From CBDDHT01 sp965228615 (GTDB taxonomy: Bacteria > Pseudomonadota > Alphaproteobacteria > Rhizobiales > Methyloligellaceae), in NCBI GenBank assembly GCA_965228615.1, contig CBDDHT010000003.1:496001-560000 (forward strand): 64,000 nt of DNA, in the 5' to 3' direction. This document shows positions 9,003-17,614 of the stretch, in pieces. The notes beneath the pieces were generated by a model. The model did no database searches. It was not told where the DNA came from and saw nothing but the letters and a program-made list of their open reading frames with translations. Each line of letters opens with the position of its first letter. Within the stretch, counting starts at the first letter, position 1. The translations under genes were made by a program, and so were the position numbers.

Positions 9003-10115
9003 TCACGGAATTTCGTTCAGAAAACCGCGAATGAAATCATTGACCTGGTTTGCGGCTTCCATTTGAGGCATATGGCCTGCATCTGAAATGACCTTGACTT
9101 TCGCACCGACAATCGCGTTGGCATGGGAAACAGGGATAATGGCATCGTCAGCGCCCCAGATCACAAGAACAGGGATTCCTGAACTTGTGATTTTCTCGGC
9201 AAGCACGGTGCTTTGCACACCGCCGGAAAATGCCGATGTCGAAATTGCTCGCAGAGCCTCATCGACACCGTCGAGCCGTTTATACTTGAGCAGATCATCG
9301 ATCATCTGACGACTAACCAAACTCTTGTCGGCGAACAGATGTTGTACAACCGGCTTGAGCTCCCGCCGTGTTTCCGCGGCAACGAAACCATCGATATATT
9401 CGGCATTGATTTCAGGACCGAGACCGGCAGTGTCGACAAGCGTTAGAGACTTGACCCGGTCAGAATGTGTCAATGACAGCATTGCGCACACTGCTCCGCC
9501 CATGGAATGGCCGACAAAGTGCGCTGCGTCGATACCCACCGTTTCCATGAAGCTTGCCAGTGCATCGACCAGACTTTCAATGCCGCCGCCGGCGGTCTTC
9601 ACCGACTGGCCATGCCCCGGCAAATCAAGCGCAAAGACATGTCCGACACCCTCCAGCGCATCCAGATTGAACAACCAGTTGTCAAGATCGCCACCGAAGC
9701 CATGGACCAACACAATGGGATCACCTTCGCTTCCGCGTTCGGCATATCGCAGCCGACCGGCAGACGTCTCGGCGAACAGATAGGTTGGTGCCTCCTCGAC
9801 ATCTTCGTCATCGATTTCCGGCATAACAAATCCGGCCACATAGCTATCGATCTCTGCGTCGGAAACCTCCGCAGAAGCCAATACACCGAGCAAGGCTCTG
9901 ACGGGATAAACCACATCCTCCTCTCCGATGCGGCGGCGCAGGACGCCGACATCGGCAGCCTCGACTGCGTTGGCGATCTTGTCGGTCTCCACATCCATAA
10001 TTTCCTGACCGAGTTCGATTGTATCGCCTTCCTCGACATGCCATGACGTGAGGCGTCCTTCCTGCATCGAAAGCCCCCATTTCGGCATGATGATCGGTAT
10101 GATTTGATTGCTCAT
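9003..10115 (-). CDS. acoC: acetoin dehydrogenase E2-like component, lipoyl domain fused to alpha/beta hydrolase
   Basis: Residues about 3-80 form a lipoyl domain with the lipoylation lysine in VETDKIAN. After an acidic linker (about 105-125) comes an alpha/beta hydrolase fold with HGFGGD, the nucleophile elbow GHSMGG and a C-terminal AGHMPQME histidine. This is the AcoC architecture: the usual 2-oxoacid acyltransferase domain with its HxxxDG motif is absent. The enzyme releases acetyl groups from acetoin cleavage onto CoA. The start at 10115 has GAGGGTGG upstream and lies 7 bases after acoB. An in-frame start at 10157 would overlap acoB and is less likely. Confidence 0.9.
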   Translation of the reverse strand: MSNQIIPIIMPKWGLSMQEGRLTSWHVEEGDTIELGQEIMDVETDKIANAVEAADVGVLRRRIGEEDVVYPVRALLGVLASAEVSDAEIDSYVAGFVMPEIDDEDVEEAPTYLFAETSAGRLRYAERGSEGDPIVLVHGFGGDLDNWLFNLDALEGVGHVFALDLPGHGQSVKTAGGGIESLVDALASFMETVGIDAAHFVGHSMGGAVCAMLSLTHSDRVKSLTLVDTAGLGPEINAEYIDGFVAAETRRELKPVVQHLFADKSLVSRQMIDDLLKYKRLDGVDEALRAISTSAFSGGVQSTVLAEKITSSGIPVLVIWGADDAIIPVSHANAIVGAKVKVISDAGHMPQMEAANQVNDFIRGFLNEIP

Positions 10116-10122
10116 GCCACCC

Positions 10123-11130
10123 TCAAACGGCCATCGTCTTTCTGACCGCATCAGCAATACCTTCCGCGGTTGGAATGTAGAGGTCTTCCAGTGCCGGCGA
10201 GAACGGCACAGGTGTGTGCGGTGCCGTCACCATCCGGATGGGTGCCTTTAGCGCACCGAACGCTTCTTGTGCGACAGTCGCTGAGACATCCGACGCGATC
10301 GAACAACGCGGATTGGCCTCATCGACGCAAACCAAACGGCCGGTTTTCTCAACGCTTTCGATCACCGTGTCCATGTCGATCGGAGACAGCGTTCGCAGAT
10401 CGACAATCTCGACATCGCAACCCTCTTTGGCAAGTTCGCCCGCAGCGCTCACAGACCGCTGGACAGTCTGGCCGTAAGTGACAATCGTTGCACTTCGTCC
10501 TTCACGCACGACAGCGGCTTCGCCGAACGGAATGGCATAGCTCTCCTCTGGCACATCGCATTCTTCGGCATACAAGTTCTTGTGCTCCAGGAAGATCACC
10601 GGGTCATTGTCTCGGATCGACTGAGCCAGAAGACCTTTGGTGTCATAGGCATTCGATGGGCACACGACTTTCAGTCCTGGAATGTGGGTAAAGACCGGCG
10701 TCAGCATCTGACTGTGCTGGGCGGCAGCGCGGAAGCCTGCTCCACACATTGCGCGGATCACGACCGGCGTTTGAGCCTTGCCGCCGAACATGTAGCGGAA
10801 CTTGGCCCCCTGATTGAAGATTTCATCCAGACAAACGCCCATGAAATCGACGAACATCAATTCGGCAACGGGCCGCAAGCCACAAGTCGCAGCGCCGACC
10901 GCAGCGCCGATATAGGCACTTTCGGAAAGCGGTGTGTCCATCAGCCTGTCACCATGCTTGGCATACAGCCCTTTGGTGACGCCAAGTACGCCCCCCCAAG
11001 CGTCATCTTCACCGGGCGCACCGGTACCGCCGACAATATCCTCTCCCATTACGATAACCGTCGGATCGCGTTGCATTTCCTGATCGAGAGCCTCGTTGAC
11101 GGCGTCCTTCATGCTGATTGTGCGTGCCAT
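10123..11130 (-). CDS. acoB: acetoin dehydrogenase E1 beta subunit
   Basis: A 335-residue transketolase-type subunit with the E1-beta hallmarks: MKDAVNEALDQEM at the N-terminus, VMGEDI, the pyrimidine-binding half, and the C-terminal transketolase domain (IVTYGQTV, VDLRTLSPID). With AcoA it forms the ThDP-dependent E1 that cleaves acetoin to acetaldehyde and an acetyl group. The assignment to acetoin rather than pyruvate rests on the neighbours acoX, acoC (hydrolase-type E2) and acoR. It lies 26 bases downstream of acoA. Confidence 0.9.
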   Translation of the reverse strand: MARTISMKDAVNEALDQEMQRDPTVIVMGEDIVGGTGAPGEDDAWGGVLGVTKGLYAKHGDRLMDTPLSESAYIGAAVGAATCGLRPVAELMFVDFMGVCLDEIFNQGAKFRYMFGGKAQTPVVIRAMCGAGFRAAAQHSQMLTPVFTHIPGLKVVCPSNAYDTKGLLAQSIRDNDPVIFLEHKNLYAEECDVPEESYAIPFGEAAVVREGRSATIVTYGQTVQRSVSAAGELAKEGCDVEIVDLRTLSPIDMDTVIESVEKTGRLVCVDEANPRCSIASDVSATVAQEAFGALKAPIRMVTAPHTPVPFSPALEDLYIPTAEGIADAVRKTMAV

Positions 11131-11156
11131 TTCTCTTGGTCTCCAATTCTCGGAAT

Positions 11157-12173
11157 TCAGTATTTGACGTAGACGTCCGTGAGCAGGTCAGCTTCACTTG
11201 GCAGCGGCGCCGCCTCGGCGTGCTCGACGGCATCGTCGATGAGTTGAGCGACCTCGTTATCAATGGCATCCAACTCATTGCGTCCGATGACGCCAGCCTC
11301 ACGCACCCGCTCACCAAATAGTTTTATGCAGTCGCGATTGGAGCGAATATCTTCAATCTCGCCTTCTGCACGGTAGGTCTGGGCATCGCCTTCGAAGTGG
11401 CCGTGAAAACGCACCATTTTGCATTCCAGCAACGATGGTCCGCCGCCGTCGCGGGCGCGCTTGATCATCTCTCCAGCGGCTTCGTAGACAGCGAAAAAGT
11501 CCGTTCCGTCCACGGTCACTCCCGGCAGGCCAAATCCATTGGCCCGGTCAACATAGGAGTCTGAAGCAACCGCCCAGTCGACTGAGGTCGACTCGGCATA
11601 GCCGTTGTTCTCCACGACAAACATGACCGGCAGTTCCCATACGGCTGCCAGGTTCAGACTCTCCAGGAACATGCCCTGGTTCGATGCGCCGTCACCAACG
11701 AATGATATGCCGACGCCACTGTGACCCAGCTTCTTGGCGGCCAGGGCCGCACCGCACGCCAGCGGTGCGCCTGCGCCCAAAATGCCATTCGCGCCCATCA
11801 TGCCTTTCGAAAGGTCTGCAATATGCATTGAGCCGCCCTTACCCCGGCAGGCACCGCTGACCTTGCCATAGATCTCACCCATCATTTCCTGCACGCTGAC
11901 ACCCTTGGCAATGCAATGGCCATGACCACGGTGGGTTGAGGCGATGCGGTCTTCGTCGGTTAAGTGCATCATGATGCCGGTCGCTGCCGCTTCTTCACCG
12001 GCATAGAGGTGAACGAAACCGGGTATGTCACCACGTGCAAAATCCACATGCAGGCGATCTTCAAACTCACGGATCGTCTTCATTGTCCGGTAGGCACTCA
12101 GCAAATCGTCTTTTCCGAGTGGGAATGGGCTTTCGTCGCTATTCGCATCGGATATTGAAGTGGTAGCAGACAT
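11157..12173 (-). CDS. acoA: acetoin dehydrogenase E1 alpha subunit
   Basis: The ThDP-binding E1 alpha fold is shown by GDGASNQGMFLESLNLAAVWELP (GDG...N motif), the GAN/GILGAG segment and the C-terminal phosphorylation-loop region seen in the family. The start at 12173 (MSATTS) has a GAGGTTGG site. An ATG at 12185 overlaps the acoX stop as ATGA but lacks a clear site, so 338 residues is preferred over 342. Second gene of the acoXABC operon. Confidence 0.9.
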   Translation of the reverse strand: MSATTSISDANSDESPFPLGKDDLLSAYRTMKTIREFEDRLHVDFARGDIPGFVHLYAGEEAAATGIMMHLTDEDRIASTHRGHGHCIAKGVSVQEMMGEIYGKVSGACRGKGGSMHIADLSKGMMGANGILGAGAPLACGAALAAKKLGHSGVGISFVGDGASNQGMFLESLNLAAVWELPVMFVVENNGYAESTSVDWAVASDSYVDRANGFGLPGVTVDGTDFFAVYEAAGEMIKRARDGGGPSLLECKMVRFHGHFEGDAQTYRAEGEIEDIRSNRDCIKLFGERVREAGVIGRNELDAIDNEVAQLIDDAVEHAEAAPLPSEADLLTDVYVKY

Positions 12174-12181
12174 TTCCAACC

Positions 12182-13234
12182 TCATATGGCTTGTTTAGGT
12201 TTGGATTGTGGTTCGGGCCGAATGGCGAAGCAGCCCTGGTCGGCAGCATAGGTCATGCAAGCCTCGACATTGATCGTTCTGAAAGCACCTTCGCGTAGGG
12301 TGACGACGACATCGTCCTTGTCGCTGAACGTCATTTCCCTTTCGCCATCGAAGGCGATGGAGCCGGCTCGCGTTTCCGGCAAAACCGGCCGGTCGAACTC
12401 CAGCGTCTCAACCCGGTCAATATCAACTGGCGCAATGAGACCGGGCGAGATCGAAGCTCTGACTGTGAACGATCCCGGATCCTTGTTGCCGAAAACAATC
12501 CGGCGTCCAAGACGGTCGGACCGGCTGACCGGGGCGACGAGGCCGACAATGGACGACATGCCGATTGCGTGCGGCGAGCCGAAGGCGACAAACAGTTCGC
12601 GGAAGCTTCCGGTCTTCCAGATAGCCCGTGAGCCGACGAAACGTTCGCTCACAATGGCCACATCGACCAACGCGATCTCCAGCACATCATTGATTGCCAC
12701 ATCGAGCCGCTTGTTGTTGGCAAATGCGATATGGGGCGGCGCCTGGCCTGTTACGGCGAGACCGACGCCGAGCCCGGTCACGGTCGGCTCGCGTGTATCC
12801 GGAAACGCGTTGTTGGTGCCGGAAGAAACACTGGCAATCGGGATATTACCGCAATTGGCGACGACAACCCGGTGAGTTCCATCCCCCCCGAGCACAACGA
12901 TCGCAGCAACATCCATCTCACGCATCATGCGTGCGGCGCGCGCCGTGTCATTGGCCTCACCTGTAACAGGCATGTCGAGGGTTTCGAGTTCGGGAAACTG
13001 GCCTTCACCCGCATTCTTTGAACGGGCGAGAGCACGCTTCAGGTGACCGCGCAAGCCGGCATTCTCCGGCATTATTACAGTCTTCTCTACACCCGCAGCC
13101 GCCATGCCTGCGAGGATCCGCAGAACCATATTTGCCCGGTCGGTAATTTGCAGTCCGCCAGCATATGAGATGACACGCCGGATATCACGGGCAGAAATCG
13201 GGTTAGCAATGATACCGACAACTGGAACAGACAT
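12182..13234 (-). CDS. acoX: AcoX, NAD-kinase-like protein of acetoin catabolism
   Basis: A 350-residue member of the ATP-NAD/AcoX kinase family. The GGDGT motif is visible (VVLGGDGTHR) with the downstream SSGTNNAFP segment. AcoX accompanies acetoin dehydrogenase genes in many bacteria. Its reaction is not settled in the literature I know, although the NAD-kinase fold suggests nucleotide phosphorylation. It is the first gene of the operon, and a sigma-54 promoter match lies 45 bases upstream of its ATG. Confidence 0.88.
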   Translation of the reverse strand: MSVPVVGIIANPISARDIRRVISYAGGLQITDRANMVLRILAGMAAAGVEKTVIMPENAGLRGHLKRALARSKNAGEGQFPELETLDMPVTGEANDTARAARMMREMDVAAIVVLGGDGTHRVVVANCGNIPIASVSSGTNNAFPDTREPTVTGLGVGLAVTGQAPPHIAFANNKRLDVAINDVLEIALVDVAIVSERFVGSRAIWKTGSFRELFVAFGSPHAIGMSSIVGLVAPVSRSDRLGRRIVFGNKDPGSFTVRASISPGLIAPVDIDRVETLEFDRPVLPETRAGSIAFDGEREMTFSDKDDVVVTLREGAFRTINVEACMTYAADQGCFAIRPEPQSKPKQAI

Positions 13235-13278
13235 TCTGGCTTTTCTGGCTTGCCGCGGTTTATGGTTAAGAACCGGTT

Positions 13279-13294
13279 AGCAAGCCATGTGCCA
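13279..13294 (-). promoter_or_regulatory. sigma-54 (-24/-12) promoter of acoXABC
   Basis: Read on the minus strand this is TGGCACATGGCTTGCT, an exact match to the RpoN consensus (TGGCAC, five bases, TTGCT). Transcription would start about 12 bases further, near 13267, leaving a leader of about 33 bases before acoX. The neighbouring acoR encodes a GAFTGA-containing sigma-54 activator, so site and activator agree. Confidence 0.85.
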
Positions 13295-13365
13295 AAAGGC
13301 ACCGCGCAATAAAATGCAATATTTTCAATAAATTGCCGAGCGTCGCGTGAACACATTGCATCGCT

Positions 13366-13381
13366 GCCACCCCACTGTGGC
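13366..13381. promoter_or_regulatory. candidate AcoR upstream activating site
   Basis: GCCAC and GTGGC form an inverted repeat with a 6-base spacer about 75 bases upstream of the -24 box, the usual distance for an enhancer-bound activator. The rest of the 310-base interval 13235-13544 between acoX and acoR shows no gene. Assignment to AcoR is inference from position and symmetry only. Confidence 0.35.
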
Positions 13382-13544
13382 GCCCCACCTGCGGCGGCGA
13401 TCACCACAGTCCGGACGCTGTCAGGCCGTCACCTAGAGCGTGTCCTCCAAATGTGGGTACGATGTCTGCAAACACCCTTCAAAACAGCAACTTGGCGCCC
13501 GACAACTGACGCCCGAACGATAGAATTTTCCAGGTTTCCTGAGC

Positions 13545-15545
13545 CTAGCGTCGATTAGGCGGTACAATGCGCGCTTTGCGCATTCTGCGGTGGATCGTCG
13601 TTCTATCGACACCGAGAGAACGAGCCGTTGCCGATACGTTCCAACCGTGCGCCGCCAACACCTCGGAAAGCGGTTGGCTGGCATTCGTATCCGGCTCCGG
13701 ATTCAACTCAGCTCGCGCGTCAGCATTGTCCAAAGCCCTGACGTTATCTGGCAAGTCAGCTGGTTCGACGATGCCCAAGGTCGCAAACGCTTTGGCAAAC
13801 TCCATTGCATATTGCAGTTCTCTGATATTGCCAGGCCAATGATACTGTTGGAGAACTGCCATTGCCCGTGGGCTGATCCGGCACATCTGACCGGATTGGC
13901 TGGTGCCTCCATTCAGCACGCGAGTCGCCAACCAGCAGAAGTCCTCCCGCTCGCGTAGCGGTGGAAGTGGAAGCACGGCGCCGTTGAGCCTGTAATAAAG
14001 ATCCTCGCGAAACTTGCCTTGTCTTGCAAGTTCCGACAAGTTCCGGTGCGTCGCGGCCATGACACGGATATTGACCGGCTTCGGCTTGGTTGCGCCGACC
14101 GGCAGCACTTCCTTCTCGGCCAATACGCGCAGCAAACGTGATTGCAGAGCAAGTGGCATGTCTCCGATCTCGTCGAGGAACAATGTTCCACCATCTGCGG
14201 TTTCGATCAGTCCCTTTTTGCCCTTTGAACGGGCACCGGTGAAAGCGCCGCTCTCGTAGCCGAAAAGCTCGCTTTCAACCAGGTGTTCGGGCATCGCAGC
14301 ACAGTTGATCGCAACAAAGGGCGCTTCCGCACGACGCATGCCGTGAATGGCTTGGGCAAGGTACTCCTTACCGGTACCGGTCTCTCCCGTAATCAGCAGG
14401 CTAACATTCACGTCCGCCAACCGTTCAGCCTTCTCTTCAATAGCCGCGATACTCCTATCGCCTCCATGCAAAGAAGACTTGCTCCGTCTTACTGCTGGTG
14501 AGCGCATTGTCGGTGCCGAACTAGACTGCGGCAGGATCGCGTGGGCGAACAGACATGTTCCATCGTTGAGAACGATAGACCGTTCCTCAGCAGGGCGGGC
14601 CCGAGTCATTGCGGGCAATTCGTTGATATCATTCCTGCAAAACGTGCTGAAGTCGGCGCCGATAACCTCACCTGGAGAGAGTTGACCGAGTCCGGCGCTA
14701 TGCGCCAAGACGCGCTGCGCCTGATGGGTCATGCCTGTTATTCGACCATCAGAACCGAGCGCGATGGCGAACTCGGGGTCGACATCCAGAAAGAAGGGTG
14801 AACGTGAAAAGCGGATAACCATTTCATTGCGGAAGGAAGCCATCATATTCGCCATTTCGATCCGCTGTGCGCAGGATTTGGCCAACTGCAGCGCCATCCA
14901 CTGACTTTCCTTAGGCTCCGGCGAGTGCAGCGCCGAGATATCCAGAACCGCGGCCAACGTGCCATCCACATCATGAATCGGTGCTGCCGTGCAGGTCAGT
15001 GATCCATGGGTACCGTCGAAATGATCCGTTTGATGGACGATGAGCGCCTCGCCCGTTTCTATGCACGAACCGACCCCATTGGTTCCGGCCCGCGCTTCCG
15101 ACCACTCGGCACCGAGATAAAGCCCCGCCTGCTGCAAATCGTCGTCCAATGCCGGATCGCCCATATAATCAACGGTCACGCCCTGGGCGTCGGTCAGCAA
15201 CAGCACATAGTTTTGTACATTGACCTGCTTGTAGAGGGTCTCCAGCCCATTGCGCGCAGTGTGGATCAACCGTTCAATCCGGTCGCGATGTTCGCGCAGA
15301 ACGCCTTGAGGCACGATGTAAGCATCTTTGAGATCGGTTGGATCGAGGCCGTGATCGTTTACGCAGCGCCGCCAGGACTGTTCGATAACCGTCTCGCGCT
15401 CTGTCCGCGCGCCAGCGGCTGCCGACTGCACTTCGGCAATATGACTCTCGATTTCCTTTGTGCTCGCCATCGCATCCCCGATGATTAAATCGAAGGCTGA
15501 CATAGAGCCGACCGCGAGTCCAATGTCAGACCGTCCACTGTTCAA
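13545..15545 (-). CDS. acoR: sigma-54-dependent activator of acetoin catabolism
   Basis: The 666-residue frame contains a GAF-type sensor region (about 85-235), a central AAA+ domain and a Fis-type helix-turn-helix at the C-terminus (WNVSATARSLGVDRTTIHRRM). Walker A is GETGTGKE (387-394), the sigma-54 contact loop GAFTGA is at 433-438 and Walker B is LFLDEIGD (about 455-462). The N-terminus before WRRC is uncertain. ATG codons at 15503 and 15470 are alternatives, the latter with a GGGGA site, giving about 641 residues. It is on the same strand as acoXABC but upstream, and should activate the RpoN promoter at 13279-13294. Confidence 0.9.
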   Translation of the reverse strand: MNSGRSDIGLAVGSMSAFDLIIGDAMASTKEIESHIAEVQSAAAGARTERETVIEQSWRRCVNDHGLDPTDLKDAYIVPQGVLREHRDRIERLIHTARNGLETLYKQVNVQNYVLLLTDAQGVTVDYMGDPALDDDLQQAGLYLGAEWSEARAGTNGVGSCIETGEALIVHQTDHFDGTHGSLTCTAAPIHDVDGTLAAVLDISALHSPEPKESQWMALQLAKSCAQRIEMANMMASFRNEMVIRFSRSPFFLDVDPEFAIALGSDGRITGMTHQAQRVLAHSAGLGQLSPGEVIGADFSTFCRNDINELPAMTRARPAEERSIVLNDGTCLFAHAILPQSSSAPTMRSPAVRRSKSSLHGGDRSIAAIEEKAERLADVNVSLLITGETGTGKEYLAQAIHGMRRAEAPFVAINCAAMPEHLVESELFGYESGAFTGARSKGKKGLIETADGGTLFLDEIGDMPLALQSRLLRVLAEKEVLPVGATKPKPVNIRVMAATHRNLSELARQGKFREDLYYRLNGAVLPLPPLREREDFCWLATRVLNGGTSQSGQMCRISPRAMAVLQQYHWPGNIRELQYAMEFAKAFATLGIVEPADLPDNVRALDNADARAELNPEPDTNASQPLSEVLAAHGWNVSATARSLGVDRTTIHRRMRKARIVPPNRR

Positions 15546-15599
15546 TTGGGGGCGACCGTTCTGACAATATCCTTGCGGCCCGCGCTCAGTTCAGTTGCG

Positions 15600-16400
15600 C
15601 TATTCAAATGCGATGTCGACCGAGCCCAACAGGCCGAAGTCGGCGCGGGCAATGTCCCCGGGATTTACCGAGTCCAACCCGGTGCATGTGCCCGTAGCGA
15701 TCATCTCTCCAGCCTGCAGGCTCACACGGCGCATGGACTGAAAATTCACCAGCCATTGCAAGACGTTGAGTGGATCACCCAAAGCCCGGCTGCCGGTCCC
15801 GGTTCCCTTGATAGCGCCGTTGACCGTCATCGTGACGCCATGCTCACGCAAATCCTGCTCGCGGAATTCCGTCCAGTCCCCTGTGACCAAAGCAATGTTC
15901 ACACCGCCATCGGCCGTTGTCAGCAATCGTCCCTTTCCGTTCAGCCCGCCAGAAAAGCGTGTTCCCACGACTTCAATGGCGCCGGCGACACTGTCGATTA
16001 CGCCGGCAATCTCGGCCATCGTGTAAGGCTCGGCGCGCCAGGGGATATCCTGACCGATGCGAAAAGCGAACTCTCCTTCCACTGCGGGCATCTGTTCCGG
16101 AACGATCTCAAGTCGTGCCGGGCTCTGATGAACGAATGGAGCCAGGAGAATACCCACACCAGGTTCGTCCGTCATGAGGAGCCGTTGGGCTTCTTTGCTC
16201 GTCGAGCCCACTTTGTAGCCGCAGCGGGGTAATCCACTCAGTTCGACGATGGTCTCCTGTACGATATAAGCCTCGGTTTTGGTCTTCGGCAGATCATTTC
16301 TCGCAGCGCTAATGGTGCGCCCGAGGCGTCGTGCATCCCAAAGCTCCTGAGCTAAAGCGTTCAAGGTGCCCTCCAATCGACCCTCGACCGTTTTTGGCAT
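15600..16400 (-). CDS. 2-keto-4-pentenoate hydratase / fumarylacetoacetate hydrolase-family protein
   Basis: A 266-residue protein of the MhpD/FAH superfamily, with the substrate-binding start GYKVGSTSKEAQ, the metal-site region PAVEGEFAFRIG and a later GDPLNVLQWLVN segment typical of hydratases and 4-oxalocrotonate decarboxylases. These enzymes hydrate or decarboxylate 2-keto-enoic acids in meta-cleavage pathways. No other meta-cleavage gene is nearby. It lies 54 bases upstream of the acoR frame on the same strand and may be co-transcribed with it. Confidence 0.8.
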   Translation of the reverse strand: MPKTVEGRLEGTLNALAQELWDARRLGRTISAARNDLPKTKTEAYIVQETIVELSGLPRCGYKVGSTSKEAQRLLMTDEPGVGILLAPFVHQSPARLEIVPEQMPAVEGEFAFRIGQDIPWRAEPYTMAEIAGVIDSVAGAIEVVGTRFSGGLNGKGRLLTTADGGVNIALVTGDWTEFREQDLREHGVTMTVNGAIKGTGTGSRALGDPLNVLQWLVNFQSMRRVSLQAGEMIATGTCTGLDSVNPGDIARADFGLLGSVDIAFE

Positions 16401-16588
16401 GTTAGGTCATTGCAAGCGACCTATTTCATTGCCTTGCGGACCGTAATCTTGACGCAGATCAAGGGAGCAGCCGGAGTTTCCTGCGTAACTCCGCAAATCA
16501 GCCGCACGGCTCTTTAGATATGTGCAAATCGCTTTAGCTTGGGGTTCTGGCGTCCGGCCCTTCGGCTTGTCGTACGGAGTGTGTTTCG

Positions 16589-17599
16589 ATGAACATGCGA
16601 ACATGGATTGTCGTAGTCGTCGCGATCGCCGCGGCTGCTATCGGGGGTTACTTCTATTGGCAGGATCGTCTCAATTCCCACCTGCCTGAGGGCATCGCAT
16701 TCGGCAACGGCAGGATTGAAGCCGTCCAGGTCGATATCTCCACCAAGATCGCGGGTCGGGTACAGGAGATCTACGCCAAGGAAGGCGACTTGGTTCAGCT
16801 GGATGAAAAAGTTGCGATCATAGACACGGCGCAACTCAAGGCGCAGCACTTGAAAGCGGAAGCCGACATCGCGAGTGCGGTGAGCCAGGTTGCCGCCGCG
16901 AATGCGGCCATCGCGCAGGCCAAGGCCCAACTCGTACTGGCGGAGCAAGAACTCGACCGCGCCAGCCGTCTGGTCAAACGAGGGCATACGAGCAAGGAAA
17001 CCTACGATACGCGCGTCAGCAATCGCGATGTTGCTATTGCCAATCTCAAGGCCGCGGACGCAACGCTCATCTCGCGGCAGCGCAGTGTGGATGCGGCCCG
17101 CGCTGTTGCACAAGAAATCAAGACGCAAATCGACGACAGTCTGCTCGTGTCGCCGACGATCGGACGGGTGCTCTATCGACTTGCGGAACCGGGAGAAGTC
17201 CTCGGCAGCGGCGGCAAGGTCCTAACCCTCATTAATCTCACCGATATCTATATGGAGATTTTTCTGCCGTCCGCCCAAGCGCACCGCGTCGCGATCGGCA
17301 GTGAAGCGCGCATCAAGCTCGACATTCTCGATTTCGCTATACCCGCAAAGGTGAGCTTCGTGTCGCCCGAGTCGCAGTTCACGCCAAAGCAGGTCGAGAC
17401 CCCGAGCGAACGCGAGAAGTTGATGTTTCGCGTGAAAGTCCGCGTGCCGCAGGAGTTGGTGCTCAAGCATATCGACGAGGTCAAGACCGGTGTTCGAGGC
17501 GTTGCTTACGTCCGTCTTGCAGGCAACACGCCCCCCGCATGGCCCGCCTTCCTGCAAAAGTTGCCGCCGGATGCTGCCCAGGCCGTCAGCACGAACTAG
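16589..17599 (+). CDS. HlyD-family membrane fusion protein (YhiI/YbhG type)
   Basis: A 336-residue periplasmic adaptor with an N-terminal anchor (WIVVVVAIAAAAIGGYFYW, about 5-24). A barrel half (GRIEAVQVDISTKIAGRV) and a coiled-coil hairpin (about 75-180) follow, then the second barrel half (LVSPTIGRVLYRLAEPGEVL). It starts a three-gene operon with the fused ABC protein (15-base gap) and the YhhJ-like permease. This is the order of E. coli yhiI-rbbA-yhhJ. It should link the inner-membrane exporter to an outer-membrane channel. Confidence 0.88.
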   Translation: MNMRTWIVVVVAIAAAAIGGYFYWQDRLNSHLPEGIAFGNGRIEAVQVDISTKIAGRVQEIYAKEGDLVQLDEKVAIIDTAQLKAQHLKAEADIASAVSQVAAANAAIAQAKAQLVLAEQELDRASRLVKRGHTSKETYDTRVSNRDVAIANLKAADATLISRQRSVDAARAVAQEIKTQIDDSLLVSPTIGRVLYRLAEPGEVLGSGGKVLTLINLTDIYMEIFLPSAQAHRVAIGSEARIKLDILDFAIPAKVSFVSPESQFTPKQVETPSEREKLMFRVKVRVPQELVLKHIDEVKTGVRGVAYVRLAGNTPPAWPAFLQKLPPDAAQAVSTN

Positions 17600-17614
17600 A
17601 ACCGGATAAGTCGC

